NCBI GenBank assembly: GCA_024195265.1
Contig: JAJLRJ010000005.1
Location: 44,328,587 to 44,392,586 of the forward strand
Length of the DNA stretch: 64,000 nucleotides
Direction of reading: 5' to 3'
Origin: Dendrophyllia cribrosa
Taxonomy: Eukaryota; Cnidaria; Anthozoa; Scleractinia; Dendrophylliidae
The stretch's first letter is position 1; each line of letters begins with the position of its first letter. The notes under the pieces are model-generated. The model worked only from the letters and a program-made list of their open reading frames with translations. It made no database searches and was not told where the DNA came from. Positions 40,591-52,293 of this stretch are shown here, one piece after another. The position numbers were made by a program, and so were the translations under genes.

Positions 40591-42157
40591 CTAGCGCTTG
40601 GAGTCAAAGGGAGATAGCGTTGTCTTGGTGATGTGCTCGCCGAAGATCTGGTGGCCTTTGCTTCTGAGCCTGTCCATCCCGTGCTTGAAGGTTCTCCTGT
40701 CGAAGAGGGCGTCCTTGTAATTCTGGTGGGTGATCTCTTTCTTTGTGACAACCTTGGTGGTGCCCTTTGCTTTCTTGATGTCCAGCTTAGCTTTGATTTC
40801 TTTGCCGTCCTTGTCCTTCTTCTTAATACACCCGCTGTCGTCTTTCAAGATGCTGTACATCTTCGACCGAAGACAGATTGCCTCCGAGATGGGCACACCC
40901 TCACACTCGTCCTTCATCTTGCCGATGACCTTCTTGTTAAGCTGGCTGTGCAAGGGATGGTCCTTGGGATAATCGCTTGTGTCATAGGGTTCGTCCCGAA
41001 GGTTCTCCATGTCTTTGTAGACATCCTCCGTCTTGATCTCGAGGAGTAGGGAGTCTGTGTCTGTGTAGAGTAGGTCTACTCGCGGACCGTACTTCAGCTT
41101 GAGATGATTGTAATAGAAGTCGTACATCAGTGTTTTGGAGAGATCAAGGATGCACATGCCTGTGTAGACTGGGCGGTTGAAGAGGATTTTCACCCTGTGC
41201 ATCTGTATCCCCGCCAGATTGTTTCCAAAGACCACTGCTCTAGTGAACAGAGGGCTTGCGATAAGCTTTCTAATCTTGTCTTGCTCGTGCGCCCGGACAA
41301 GCTTCATGTCGATTCGATTTCTGAGGTTCTCCATTGTCTTACCGAAGACGGAGTTGTTCATGAGCTTGAAGAAGTTCTTCTCAAAGTCTGAAGTGGCCTT
41401 CTTTCTGAGCTCGGTGACAGGGAGATGTATGGCTCCATCCACGCCATCTGCTCAAACTTGAGCATTTTGTGGATTTTCGTCAACTTCATTCCAAGATCCA
41501 GGTACTGCTGGAGTGTCCTGTAATGCAACACGTACCGGGATTTATCGCGTAGTGTAAGGAGCAGCTTATTTGTCTTGTCCTCTGGCTGCCCCTCTACCAA
41601 GGCCCTTTGGTATGGTGACATCCATTCCTTTGGGACGACTTGCTTTTCTGGGGCTAAAGGATAAGCGTTGTGCTCATCGTGCAGCTCCTCGGGGTACTCA
41701 AGATCAACCTCGAGAATGTAACCGATCTTTCTGTTTGGCCCCCACTTCCTGATCTGGTGTTGTGTTGGAAAGACAGGGCACCATGCGAACTTGCCAACTG
41801 GGAGAGGCTGACTCATGGCCCATCCATAGAGATTGTTCGCGTCGAGATACATGATGTAACTTGACTCTTCGTTGGGGTTGTGGCCACGAAGGTAGTGGTT
41901 GTTGGCCTTACAGTGCCGCCTGCTCTCCATGGATATACCGCCTCGCAAGCCTCTTTCAACAAAGAGGTGCATGTTGACGTCTGTGAGCAGCTCCAGGTTG
42001 ATTTTCGTATACCTGAGAAGGGCGTCCCAGGAGAGGCCAGGGCTTGTATAATAATGTGCCGGGTCAAGCTTGTAATGTTGCAGACATGTTTTTCTGAAGT
42101 TCTCGAAAACATCAGCCAGAAGAAGCACATCTGTCTCAAGGTAGAGGTCGTGGTAAT
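40591..42157 (-). pseudogene. Polinton protein-primed DNA polymerase B, C-terminal part
   Basis: The palm and thumb half of the family B polymerase, read on minus from the BEL/Pao insertion at 42,157. It contains YLDANNLYGWAMSQP (motif A region), LMNNSVFGKTMENLRNR (motif B) and YTDTDSLLLEI (motif C, catalytic YTDTD at about 41,040-41,069). A frameshift near 41,440-41,450 separates two overlapping frames (42,128-41,358 and 41,442-40,591). The gene converges on the integrase, with their stops 50 bp apart. The enzyme would replicate the linear element using a protein primer. Inactive in this copy. Confidence 0.85.
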
Positions 42158-42887
42158 TGTAGCTACAGCAGAAACATAATTACTAAATTAATTATCTTTA
42201 GTTTATTTGCGTTTTATTTATCAAAGGAACGCTACCCTTTCCAGTTATGATTTGTCATTTAAGAGAAAGTTCTATATTACGTTTCTAGATCTTTCGAGAT
42301 CTTTCCATTGTCGCAATTTATCGCGCGTACATTTTAAGCACACGATAGTGTACACGACAGTACTTAAAATACAAATTTTGCGTTGTCGCAAGCAAATCGC
42401 AAGAAAAGTTACAAAAAGGTTACAAGCAAGTTACAAGAAAAAAGTTGCAAGCGAAAAGTTGCAAGCAAGGATTACAAGTTTAGTTGCTAAAACAACAAGT
42501 TTCAAGTTACTAGTTTCAGTGATTGCTCAGGGCAGAACCAAGGTATTTATTTAATTAACTACGATTAGTTAAGCGCTTTTATTCGTATTATTGTAACAGT
42601 CACAACATTCTCGTTTTTTACATGATTGCTTTATTTATTGTAATTTTCATTCAAATAACTCATAGGTCAATGTTACTGTGCATTTTTGGTTTTCAAACCA
42701 GTTGTAAGGCTCTTTATTTCTAACTTTTTCGTTATCAAGCGTAATAATTTATGCGTAGATTTTCTTATCGCGTATTTTTGTATAATTTTCAGTTCTTACG
42801 GTGTTTACGGTGTTTGCATAGCAAGTATTAAAGATCCTCAAGGTAAACAGCAGTAAAAGAACTCGTTTTGAATTCACTGGAGCTATA
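42158..42887 (+). repeat. 5' LTR of BEL/Pao element (730 bp)
   Basis: Matches 49,453-50,183 apart from one A/T-run indel (ACAAATTTTG here, ACAAAATTTTG in the 3' copy). It contains repeated AAGTTACAAG/AAGTTGCAAG motifs near its middle. Confidence 0.95.
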
Positions 42888-43335
42888 GTAAGAACTTGGT
42901 TCATCACAAGCCGGCGGATTGCATTAAACAAATTAAAGGAAGTGTAGCCGCCGACTTGACAAAGTGAAGCGACAAGCGCAGTGAAGCGTGGAAGATAAAC
43001 AAACCAAGGATCACAGCAGTGAAAGAACATTTGACGTTTCGCCAAATAGATAACACAGTAAATACAAGTTTAAGTAGTTTAGAAAGTGTTTAGTTACGTT
43101 GAAGCGTTGAATATTAGAGACACTGTTGTAGTTAAGAAGACTTTGTTTAGCTACCATTACGATAGCAAGTTACTTTATAGCATAGTCAGTAATTAGTAGA
43201 GTTAATTTAGTTTACTCTAGTTTAAGCCTAAGTATTACATAGTGCTATCGCTCTTCCGAGAGCAAAGATAATACTAGCTTTTAAAGTGCCATTACTTAAG
43301 AATTAAGGACAATTATACTAAGGCTCGCTTGCAAA
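42888..43335 (+). other. BEL/Pao untranslated leader
   Basis: The region between the 5' LTR and the Gag start, with the primer-binding candidate at its left edge. No gene. Confidence 0.6.
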
Positions 43336-46300
43336 ATGTCCGACCTGGAAAATCCCGAAAAGCAGCTCTCGCCAACTGGAGATCTCATCCACGAAGAAAC
43401 TGAAGTGTACCCGGGAGTTGATGATCTGCAAGCGAATGAACATGACAATTTAATCGAAGATTCGATTGAAAATCAATCTGAACAATTACGGCGAAGCGTT
43501 GGAGCTCAAACACTCACTGAGAAAGGTCAAGCCTTTCAAAAACAACGCGAAAAGGAAAAAGACATGATAGAAGATCACCTCGCAAGGAAATTTAACGATG
43601 CTTTCGAAGCATGGGAATCAAAGGCCGCAAGGATTGAATCATACCTGGCGTCGCAGCTGCCAACATCGCAGACGGAGAAGGATGAGAAAATATCCAACTT
43701 AGGTGATCTCTGTGAAAACGTTCACAAAGCTTACGAGAAGCTACGGCAAATTCAACTACCAAAACATGAGATACGCCGCAAGGTTGACATCTGTGATACT
43801 CAAACTCGAAGTCTTCGGCACAAACTGGAACTGCAGTCTTTGGAAAGGACATCGGCACTCAACGATGAAGATAAAATGTCAGTCCGCAGTAAGGTATCCT
43901 TAAGGTCAGGAGCTAGCAGACTTTCAAGGGCATCCTCCATTCTCTGCTTAAAGAAGGCCGATGCTGCTGCAGAATTAGCTGCGAAACAGGTTGAATTCGA
44001 CGCTCTGCAAGCTGAGGCGAAGCATAAAGAAGAAACTGCAAGAATGGAGGCAGAACTTGTTCGGAGAAAAGTAGAGTTGGAACAGATGGAATTGAAGAAG
44101 CAAATACAAATAGCAAGCGCAAAACTGACGGCTTACCAAGAAGTCGAACAATTTGAAGAAGCACAACACGGTGTTGAATCAGTTGACGAAGATGATTTAT
44201 TGCGCATGCGTACCAAGACAAGCCCATTCTCTTTCCCAGGGCCCGCGCAAGATTTCTCTCTTCAGCCTCCGACTAGCTCAAGGCTACCCTTGCAGCCCAC
44301 TCAGCAGCCTCACAAGACAAATCAGTCTTCTCTTCATGAAAACTATCAGCTCCCACATGACCAGCGGTCTTCTAATTCTCAAGAGTTAACACCAAGATCA
44401 GATAGCACCGCCGCAATCGTCACCGCGATAACAGATTCCTTCAGTATGAGTCGCCTCCCTGTGCCTGAGCCAACTGTCTTCGATGGTGAACCTACTCAGT
44501 ACACAGATTGGAAATCTTCATTCCATGCTCTCATAGACCGAAAGAACTTACCGTCAAGTGACAAGATGTACTATCTAAAACGATACGTAGATGGATCTGC
44601 GAAGGAAGCTATCAGCGGACTCTTCTTGCAAAGTTCCTCTGAAGCCTATGAACGGGCGTGGCATATCCTGGACGAGAGGTTTGGTCACCCATTCATAATA
44701 TCAAAGGCCTACAGAGACAAATTACAGCGATGGCCAAAGATTGGTGTCAGAGATAACCAGGGCCTCAGGAAATTCGCCGATTTCTTATCAAGCGTGGAAA
44801 CCGCTATGCAAATGGTCCAAGGTCTTTCTGTCTTGAATGATTACATGGAGAACCAGAAGTTGCTCACCAAGTTACCGGATTGGCTCGTTACTCGGTGGAA
44901 CAGGGAAGCCACTAAGCGCATGAAGGACAGCAAGACGTACCCAGACTTTAAGACGTTTACAACCTTCATCACTGAAGAAGCTGATCTCGCATGCAATCCA
45001 ATTTCCTCCTGCAACGCTGTGAAAGAGTCAGAAACGCCATCAGACAACGCGCGTAAGGGACAAAGAACCAAAGATACCAAAGGTAACAAGACTGTTCTAT
45101 CTGGCAAGACTACTGAAGAGAAATCTATGGAGCCAGATGAAACTGTAAATCAACAGCTAAAATGTGCATTCTGCAAGAAGCCAGATCATCACTTAGATGC
45201 CTGTTCAAAGTTCAAAACTGAGACACCCGAGAATAAGATGAAGTTTGTTAAGGAAAACGGAATTTGCTTCGGATGCCTAAGAAAGGGTCATATGTCCAAA
45301 GATTGCAGAAAGAGGTTGACTTGTCAGACATGTAACAAAAGACATCCCACCTGTCTTCATCAAGATAGAAGTATTCCAAAGGGAAAGGAAGACAGAAGTG
45401 AAGATGAATCCACAAGCGTTCCCAAGTCAACTTCCTGCACCTCTCAAGGAGTCTCAAACAACAGCACCTCAATGATAGTTCCTGTGTGGTTGTCAACCTG
45501 CTCCAAGCCCCACAATGAAGTATTGGTCTACGCGATTTTGGATACTCAGAGCGATGCGACATTCGTTCTAAAAGAAACCTGTGAAGAACTCAGTACTAAA
45601 ACAGAGCCAACGAAACTTCGATTGAATACCATCACCAGTCATGAATTACTCGTCAACAGCCAAAGGGTCTCAAATCTACAAGTAAGAGGGTTTAACTCCG
45701 ACCTCAAGATCCCGATTCCTACAGCATACACAAGTACTGCGATCCCTGCAGATGAAGGTCACGTACCCACTAAAACCACAGCCAAGAAATGGGAACACCT
45801 ACGATTGATAGAACCCGAAATGCAAGATTTACTAGACTGCAATGTTGGATTGCTTATCGGATACGACTGCTCTCAAGCGTTGACCCCAAGAGAAGTGATT
45901 ACTGGCAAACCTAATGAACCATATGGAATCAGGACAGACCTCGGCTGGAGTATTGTTGGTGGCAGTAACATGAACAGTGGCAGATCGTTTTGTCACCGAG
46001 TTGCCGTAAATGAGCTTCCCGTAATAACAATGAAGGACATAGTGCGAGTCCTTGAGTCAGATTTTCAAGAAAATAAGGATACTAAGATGACTTCTCAAGA
46101 AGACTTGCAGTTCCTAAGGATTATAGAACAAGGAATCAAGGAAGCAGAAGATGGACACTATGAAATGCCATTACCATTCAAGGAACGGCCCATTTTGCCT
46201 AACAATCGCTCGAGTGCGCTCACTCGACTCGAACATCTCAAACGAAGATTTGTGAAGGACTCAAAGTACAAGGAAGACTACGTGAAGTTTATGAACGAAA

Positions 46301-47373
46301 TCTTAAGCAGAGGAGATGCCGAGGAAGCACCAGCACTTAAGCAAGATGAAGAAGTGAAGTGGTATATACCTCATCATGGTGTTTATCACCCAAAGAAGAA
46401 CAAGATCAGAGTGGTATTTGACTGCTCAGCAAAATTCAAGGGATCGTCTCTCAACGACCATCTTCTTAGCGGACCTGACCTTACTAACAACTTGATTGGC
46501 GTACTGTGCAGGTTCAGAAGGTACTCCTATGCCATTACTTGCGATGTGGAGAAGATGTTCCATCAGTTCGTTGTTCGCGAAGAAGACCGAGATTACTTGC
46601 GATTCCTTTGGTGGCCAAACGGCGATGTCAAGCAAGAGCCTAAGGAGTACAGAATGAAGGTCCATTTGTTTGGAGCAACATCATCCCCTGGTTGTGCCAG
46701 CTATGGCTTGAAACATATGGCACATAAAGAGAAAGAAGCGTATCCCATAGCGGCTCAGTTTATCTCGCACGACTTCTACGTAGACGATGGATTGGCTAGT
46801 CTTGAAACTGCGGAGGAAGCAGTGGACCTCATCCAAGGAGCGCGAGATATTTGCAAGAAAGGCGGCCTTCGTCTTCACAAGTTTGTCTCGAACGATCTCT
46901 CAGTTATTGAGTCAATACCGAAGAGTGAGAGAGCAGTTGATGCCATCTTGGATCTACCGTCCGAACAACTTCCGATAGAGAGAGTTCTTGGTGTTCAATG
47001 GTCAGTGGGGATAGACTGTTTTGGTTTCTCTATCGTACTAAAGGATCAGCCCTTGACTAGGAGAGGAGTGTTATCGACCGTGGCGTCCGTTTACGACCCC
47101 CTTGGATTTCTGGCCCCCTTGGTTCTAAGAGCGAAAAGGATTCTTCAGGAGGTATGTCAAAGGGGCATCAGCTGGGATGAACCTCTGCCAGATGAACTTC
47201 GGCCAAGGTGGGAGCGATGGAAGCTAGACCTTCTGCGTCTCAAGGAGTTAAAAGTACCAAGATGTTTTGAGCCTAAGACGATGGGTCAAGGAAAGACCTA
47301 CGAGTTACACAATTTTGCAGACGCTAGTACAGTTGGATACAGGACAGTGCTCATACTTAAGAGTCAAAGATGA
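43336..47373 (+). CDS. BEL/Pao Gag-Pol, first frame (Gag, protease, RT, start of RNase H)
   Basis: 1,345 residues. The N-terminal ~300 are Glu/Lys-rich coiled coil. Residues about 375-520 match the Gag-like Pao domain (DUF1759 type: FDGEPTQYTDWKSSF, WHILDERFG). At about 610-675 lie zinc knuckles (CAFCKKPDHHLDAC, CFGCLRKGHMSKDC). Near residue 733 an aspartic-protease signature reads ILDTQSDATF, with Gln where Gly is usual. The reverse transcriptase (about 1,005-1,155) includes RVVFDCSAKF and the catalytic YVDD at about 46,778-46,789. The frame ends just inside RNase H (ELHNFADAS) because of a single-base frameshift near 47,335-47,350. Confidence 0.9.
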   Translation: MSDLENPEKQLSPTGDLIHEETEVYPGVDDLQANEHDNLIEDSIENQSEQLRRSVGAQTLTEKGQAFQKQREKEKDMIEDHLARKFNDAFEAWESKAARIESYLASQLPTSQTEKDEKISNLGDLCENVHKAYEKLRQIQLPKHEIRRKVDICDTQTRSLRHKLELQSLERTSALNDEDKMSVRSKVSLRSGASRLSRASSILCLKKADAAAELAAKQVEFDALQAEAKHKEETARMEAELVRRKVELEQMELKKQIQIASAKLTAYQEVEQFEEAQHGVESVDEDDLLRMRTKTSPFSFPGPAQDFSLQPPTSSRLPLQPTQQPHKTNQSSLHENYQLPHDQRSSNSQELTPRSDSTAAIVTAITDSFSMSRLPVPEPTVFDGEPTQYTDWKSSFHALIDRKNLPSSDKMYYLKRYVDGSAKEAISGLFLQSSSEAYERAWHILDERFGHPFIISKAYRDKLQRWPKIGVRDNQGLRKFADFLSSVETAMQMVQGLSVLNDYMENQKLLTKLPDWLVTRWNREATKRMKDSKTYPDFKTFTTFITEEADLACNPISSCNAVKESETPSDNARKGQRTKDTKGNKTVLSGKTTEEKSMEPDETVNQQLKCAFCKKPDHHLDACSKFKTETPENKMKFVKENGICFGCLRKGHMSKDCRKRLTCQTCNKRHPTCLHQDRSIPKGKEDRSEDESTSVPKSTSCTSQGVSNNSTSMIVPVWLSTCSKPHNEVLVYAILDTQSDATFVLKETCEELSTKTEPTKLRLNTITSHELLVNSQRVSNLQVRGFNSDLKIPIPTAYTSTAIPADEGHVPTKTTAKKWEHLRLIEPEMQDLLDCNVGLLIGYDCSQALTPREVITGKPNEPYGIRTDLGWSIVGGSNMNSGRSFCHRVAVNELPVITMKDIVRVLESDFQENKDTKMTSQEDLQFLRIIEQGIKEAEDGHYEMPLPFKERPILPNNRSSALTRLEHLKRRFVKDSKYKEDYVKFMNEILSRGDAEEAPALKQDEEVKWYIPHHGVYHPKKNKIRVVFDCSAKFKGSSLNDHLLSGPDLTNNLIGVLCRFRRYSYAITCDVEKMFHQFVVREEDRDYLRFLWWPNGDVKQEPKEYRMKVHLFGATSSPGCASYGLKHMAHKEKEAYPIAAQFISHDFYVDDGLASLETAEEAVDLIQGARDICKKGGLRLHKFVSNDLSVIESIPKSERAVDAILDLPSEQLPIERVLGVQWSVGIDCFGFSIVLKDQPLTRRGVLSTVASVYDPLGFLAPLVLRAKRILQEVCQRGISWDEPLPDELRPRWERWKLDLLRLKELKVPRCFEPKTMGQGKTYELHNFADASTVGYRTVLILKSQR

Positions 47374-49375
47374 AAACGACAACGTAAATGTCTCCCTGGT
47401 AATGGGAAAGTCCCGTGTCGCTCCATCGAAGATGACCACTATTCCGAGACTGGAGCTTACAGCAGCGGTTGTTGCAGCGAAAGTTGGCATCATGCTTCAA
47501 GAAGAATTGAATTATGCTAATCTAAAGCAGTATTACTGGACGGACTCCAAGGTAGTACTTGGTTACATAAACAATGATGCTAAGAGGTTCCATACCTTTG
47601 TCGCAAACAGAGTACAGATAATCAGGTCCAACACAGACACCAAAGAATGGCGATACATCGACACAAAGAACAATCCAGCTGATCATGCATCCAGAGGTCT
47701 AAGCGTTGAGGAGTTAATGAAGTCCAATTGGTTCAGTGGACCTGCATTTCTCTGGGAGAAAGAAACATCGTTTGATGAAGAAGAGATTCCCGGCATTCAG
47801 ATTGGAGATCCGGAGGTTAAAGCTACAGTACGCACGACTACAGTCAAGGAGTCTTTTAACCTCATCGACTGCGTGTCAAGATTCTCTGATTGGACAACGG
47901 CAGTTGGAGTGGTTTCATACTTAAAGAGACCTTTCAAGAGGAACAAGCCGAAATCAGTTGTCACAACTGTAGCAGAACGACAAGATGCTGAATTGCTTAT
48001 TTTCAAGGAGTTACAACGTACAGCCTTCCAAAGTGAAATGACAAGACTTCGTCGTCAAGAAGGATCCGGCAAGCTTACGAAGAATAGTTCTCTCCTGAAC
48101 CTGGATCCCTTTCTTGATGATCAGGGACTATTGAGAGTTGGAGGAAGACTGGAAAAATCGTCTCTACCGTTTGAAATAAAGCACCCAATCATCATACCCA
48201 GACGTTCTCAGGTTACAAGCTTGATCATAGATCACTTCCACAAGAAGGTGAAGCACCAAGGAAAAGGAATGACGATGAACGAAATCCGTTCTAATGGACT
48301 ATGGATCGTAGGACTGTCCGCCGCAGTATCCTCACATATCCATAAATGTGTGTGCTGTAGACGTCAAAGACGACCAACAGAAGGTCAAAAGATGGCTAAT
48401 CTCCCCGAAGAAAGAGTAGAGTCCGCTCCGCCCTTTACATATTGTGGAATGGATTGTTTTGGGCCATTCACCGTCAGAGATGGGAGAAAAGAGTCGAAGA
48501 GATACGCAGTAATATTTACTTGCATGAGCTCCCGAGCAGTACACATAGAACAGTTAGATGACATGACGACCGACGCCTTCATTAACGCGTTAAGATGCTT
48601 TATTGCTATTCGAGGACCTGTCCAGCAGCTAAGGTCGGATCAAGGATCAAATTTCGTAGGAGCAAGAAACGAACTTGCAAACGCCATCAAGGAGCTGGAC
48701 AACGGTAGGATTCAATCCTATTTGATGAAGAATCACTGTGACTTTGTCACGAACGTTCCTTACTCCAGTCACTGGGGAGGAGTATGGGAAAGACAAATTA
48801 AAACAACAAGAAGCATCCTAAATGCTATCCTCAGCGATTTCAAGGGAAGACTTGATACGTCGTCACTTCGCACCTTCCTGTACGAGGTCATGGCTATAAT
48901 CAACAGTCGACCATTGACCTGCCAATGCCTGAACGACCCCAAGAGTTTAGAGCCTCTAACTCCCAATCATCTCTTGACAATGAAGAACAAGATACTGCCT
49001 CCGCCTCCAGGAAAATTCGTTAAGGAAGACATCTATGCTCGAAAGCGATGGCGACGGGTTCAGTATCTGGCAGAACAATTTTGGAGTAGATGGCGAAAGG
49101 AGTACCTCATCAACTTGAATTACAGACAGAAATGGTTAGTGCCCAAGAGGAATCTGAAGATTGGAGATGTTGTCATGGTTCAAGATGAAGCTCCACGAAA
49201 TGAGTGGCCCCTTGGCAAAATCACAGAGGTATCATCAGACGAACAAGGTCTCGTTCGCTCAGTCAAGATCAAGCTAGGAGATAGAAACCTCCAGGAGGAA
49301 AAAATCAGTTCTAGATGCACCATAATCGAAAGACCAGTACAGAAGGTGGTCCTTCTCCTGGAAGTCGTTGACTAA
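47267..49375 (+). CDS. BEL/Pao Pol, second frame (RNase H remainder, integrase)
   Basis: Meaningful coding starts at about 47,345, where it takes over from the first frame; the listed upstream part is overlap. It holds the rest of RNase H (PRLELTAAVVAAKVG, YYWTDSKVVLGYI, NPADHASRG), an HHCC-like zinc region (IDHFHKKVKHQG, HKCVCCRRQR), the integrase core with the DDE acids (GMDCFGPF, RSDQGSNFVGA, WGGVWERQI), and a C-terminal DUF5641-like segment (PKRNLKIGDVVMVQD). The single frameshift may be the only defect in an otherwise intact element. Confidence 0.9.
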   Translation: MSLRRWVKERPTSYTILQTLVQLDTGQCSYLRVKDENDNVNVSLVMGKSRVAPSKMTTIPRLELTAAVVAAKVGIMLQEELNYANLKQYYWTDSKVVLGYINNDAKRFHTFVANRVQIIRSNTDTKEWRYIDTKNNPADHASRGLSVEELMKSNWFSGPAFLWEKETSFDEEEIPGIQIGDPEVKATVRTTTVKESFNLIDCVSRFSDWTTAVGVVSYLKRPFKRNKPKSVVTTVAERQDAELLIFKELQRTAFQSEMTRLRRQEGSGKLTKNSSLLNLDPFLDDQGLLRVGGRLEKSSLPFEIKHPIIIPRRSQVTSLIIDHFHKKVKHQGKGMTMNEIRSNGLWIVGLSAAVSSHIHKCVCCRRQRRPTEGQKMANLPEERVESAPPFTYCGMDCFGPFTVRDGRKESKRYAVIFTCMSSRAVHIEQLDDMTTDAFINALRCFIAIRGPVQQLRSDQGSNFVGARNELANAIKELDNGRIQSYLMKNHCDFVTNVPYSSHWGGVWERQIKTTRSILNAILSDFKGRLDTSSLRTFLYEVMAIINSRPLTCQCLNDPKSLEPLTPNHLLTMKNKILPPPPGKFVKEDIYARKRWRRVQYLAEQFWSRWRKEYLINLNYRQKWLVPKRNLKIGDVVMVQDEAPRNEWPLGKITEVSSDEQGLVRSVKIKLGDRNLQEEKISSRCTIIERPVQKVVLLLEVVD

Positions 49376-49452
49376 AGCAGCCTTATCTATCTATTATCGT
49401 GAAAAATTATTTATGATTCTCCCAAAGAAAACCATTAATAATTTGGTGGGAG

Positions 49453-50183
49453 TGTAGCTACAGCAGAAACATAATTACTAAATTAATTATCTTTAGTTTA
49501 TTTGCGTTTTATTTATCAAAGGAACGCTACCCTTTCCAGTTATGATTTGTCATTTAAGAGAAAGTTCTATATTACGTTTCTAGATCTTTCGAGATCTTTC
49601 CATTGTCGCAATTTATCGCGCGTACATTTTAAGCACACGATAGTGTACACGACAGTACTTAAAATACAAAATTTTGCGTTGTCGCAAGCAAATCGCAAGA
49701 AAAGTTACAAAAAGGTTACAAGCAAGTTACAAGAAAAAAGTTGCAAGCGAAAAGTTGCAAGCAAGGATTACAAGTTTAGTTGCTAAAACAACAAGTTTCA
49801 AGTTACTAGTTTCAGTGATTGCTCAGGGCAGAACCAAGGTATTTATTTAATTAACTACGATTAGTTAAGCGCTTTTATTCGTATTATTGTAACAGTCACA
49901 ACATTCTCGTTTTTTACATGATTGCTTTATTTATTGTAATTTTCATTCAAATAACTCATAGGTCAATGTTACTGTGCATTTTTGGTTTTCAAACCAGTTG
50001 TAAGGCTCTTTATTTCTAACTTTTTCGTTATCAAGCGTAATAATTTATGCGTAGATTTTCTTATCGCGTATTTTTGTATAATTTTCAGTTCTTACGGTGT
50101 TTACGGTGTTTGCATAGCAAGTATTAAAGATCCTCAAGGTAAACAGCAGTAAAAGAACTCGTTTTGAATTCACTGGAGCTATA
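49453..50183 (+). repeat. 3' LTR of BEL/Pao element (731 bp)
   Basis: Same as the 5' LTR with one extra base. It is followed immediately by the second copy of the GTAAT target duplication. Confidence 0.95.
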
Positions 50184-52293
50184 GTAATCCCCAAGCGTCT
50201 TGCACCCAAATACCTCCCACACTTTTTGCGCGTGTGTGTATTCTTTATCTGAGATGCCTTCCTTCTTGAGCTCGCTGTAGAAGGCATCCTTCGGCGGGAG
50301 AGAGGCCTCATCGAATCGAGTCCAAGAGTCCATGTATTCGTAAGGGTAAATCCCTTTTTGCAGGAGAAGGCTGCGTCTGGCTTGGTTCTTCTCATGGCTT
50401 GCCGTGATTGTGAAGGACTCTGGCTTGTTTGCATCAACCAGGGCACTGAGGCTTGACTGCATGAACTGCAAGCTGTCAATGAACCTCAGCTTGCCGAGGG
50501 AGAAAGAGATGTACTTCTCCATGTTGTTTGGGATGCATTTCAGATCAGAATGCACATCTGCAATACCACTCATGATGTGGTGTGCATCGTAACCCTTCAA
50601 GTTGTGAAAGATTACCGGGATTATTTCCGTCTTCGGGTTGGTTCGGAAATAGTTGATGTTGCAAGCACTGTGAGCCGCACCCCGATATTTGCCTGTGATG
50701 TGGCAATGATCTTTGACTGCGTCTCGAACAGAGTCTTGGATTAGAGGCTCCCCACAGTAGAGGCAATCGGTCTGCTCTGGTAGATTATCGGGAGGTGCCT
50801 TCCTCCGATTCCATGGTCCGATAAATGGGAACACATCCATCTCACCATCATAGTGTTGGATAAAGACTTTGAATGTCTTTGTCCAGTATTTGTTTGTGTG
50901 GCGATGAACGAAGCCCTCATAATCACCGGTGTTTGGGTCATAGACCGCAATGGCATCCCTGTGGTTATCCTTGATGAGAGTCTTATCACAGATGTGGCAA
51001 TCTGTCGCACGGTCGAATTCTGCCCAGTCTGCTCTTGTCATGGAGAGTGGTACCTTGTGTTGCAGCTCGTCTCTGATCTCTCCTTCCAGCTGCTGAAGGC
51101 TGCTAAGAAAGACTGGCACAGCGTCTTCTCCTCTGTATAGGTAAGGTCCCTTTGTCTCTCCATCAGAGCGAACAGCTAACATGCAGAACCCGCAGGGTTT
51201 ATGCACGGATGTTGCAGTGGTGCTGCTCTGTTGGGGATCTGGTATGCAACCGTGGATTTTTTCGACAATGCTTTCAAAGTCGGCATAGATGACCCAAGGC
51301 TTCTTCATCTGGTTCTGGAAGTTCTTGAAGTGGAGGAAGTTTTCGCCTTCTTTTGGCATTTCAGTTCGCATCGGCCTGCCTTTAACCCCCTTGCAATAGA
51401 AGAGATGGTCGGTGAGAACCCGTTCTGAAGAAAAGGCTTGGAGACACCTGTCACAGTGATGCATACGGCGCCTTGCGTTGTACTCACTGTGTAAGAGCCT
51501 GCTCATGCTCTTGATGTAACAATAATGTGAAGTGTGTGCGTCTGTTAGCAACATCAGATTAATCCTTTGCAGATTGGGATCCTCTAGCTCACTGACCCTT
51601 ATAACAGCCATCTTATTGTTCTGCCAGCCATAAAGGTTGATTGGAAGGTTGTTTTGCCGCTCAACCTTGGAAATCTGGCTCAATGGTGTTGGAAAATCGA
51701 TTCCAGTGAAGTCTAGGCCATCATTAATGGGATAACTGCCTGGCCTGTTTGTGTTAACATCAACAGGGAACAATGCCGATCGCAGTGCCCAACGGAGCCA
51801 ATGATTGTCTCTGTTCTTTACATTGATGATGGCCTGCTTTGACCTGAGTTTTGATGGTGTTGGGATAAATGTGCCCCCTCGTAGAGGCTGGTAAATCCCG
51901 AACTTTCTCAATCACCCAACCAGAACCCAACTGCTGCCATCTGGCAATCACTTCCTCAAAACCATTGACCATGCCTTCCAGGGTGCCCTCCTCTCGAAGC
52001 TGATAGAGATGTGTTACAATCAGTGGATTAACGTTCCAAAAGAAGTGATTAATTTTTCGATTGTCCTCACCTTCCATTGAAAAGTCTACACCGAATGACA
52101 AAGTGACCTTCACCCCGCCAAGCTCTGTAACTTCGCGTGCAATTTTCTGGAGAAAAGCCGCCCGATTAGTTATGAAGAATGAATTGAGTTCCTTGATGGG
52201 GTAATCATCAGGGACATTCATCTTATAACCATGCAACGAATTGCCAAAGTAATCGTGGTTCCTTGGGTTGAAGTCAAGAAGTTGTGCCGCCAT
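50184..52293 (-). pseudogene. Polinton protein-primed DNA polymerase B, N-terminal part
   Basis: The start at 52,293 (MAAQLLDF) is preferred; the ATG at 52,308 lies inside the promoter motif. About 130 N-terminal residues in one frame give way, near 51,895-51,910, to a second frame: one indel. The second frame carries a C2H2-like CDRCLQAF...H...C finger, the exonuclease motifs YADFES (Exo I) and FHNLKGYDAHHIM (Exo II), a DHCHITGK zinc-binding region, and YPYEYMDSW. It is cut in the Exo III region by the BEL/Pao insertion. After discounting that insert and one GTAAT, the reading frame lines up with the C-terminal part. Confidence 0.85.

Larger units (their letters stand above)
42158..50183 (+). 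mobile_element. BEL/Pao LTR retrotransposon inserted in PolB
   Basis: 8,026 bp, flanked by the 5-bp direct repeat GTAAT (42,153-42,157 and 50,184-50,188). LTRs begin TGTAGCT and end AGCTATA and appear identical except for a one-base indel. A candidate primer-binding site lies in the first 20 nt after the 5' LTR (TGGTTCATCAC at 42,898). A purine tract GGTGGGAG precedes the 3' LTR. It encodes Gag, protease, reverse transcriptase, RNase H and integrase in one Gag-Pol frame interrupted by one frameshift. It is in the opposite orientation to PolB. Confidence 0.95.

Noticed and set aside
49502..49786. 94-residue frame in the 3' LTR and its twin in the 5' LTR (42,207-42,554)
   Set aside because: It lies wholly in LTR sequence, low-complexity Lys/Ser at its end, with no known LTR-encoded protein; judged noncoding.
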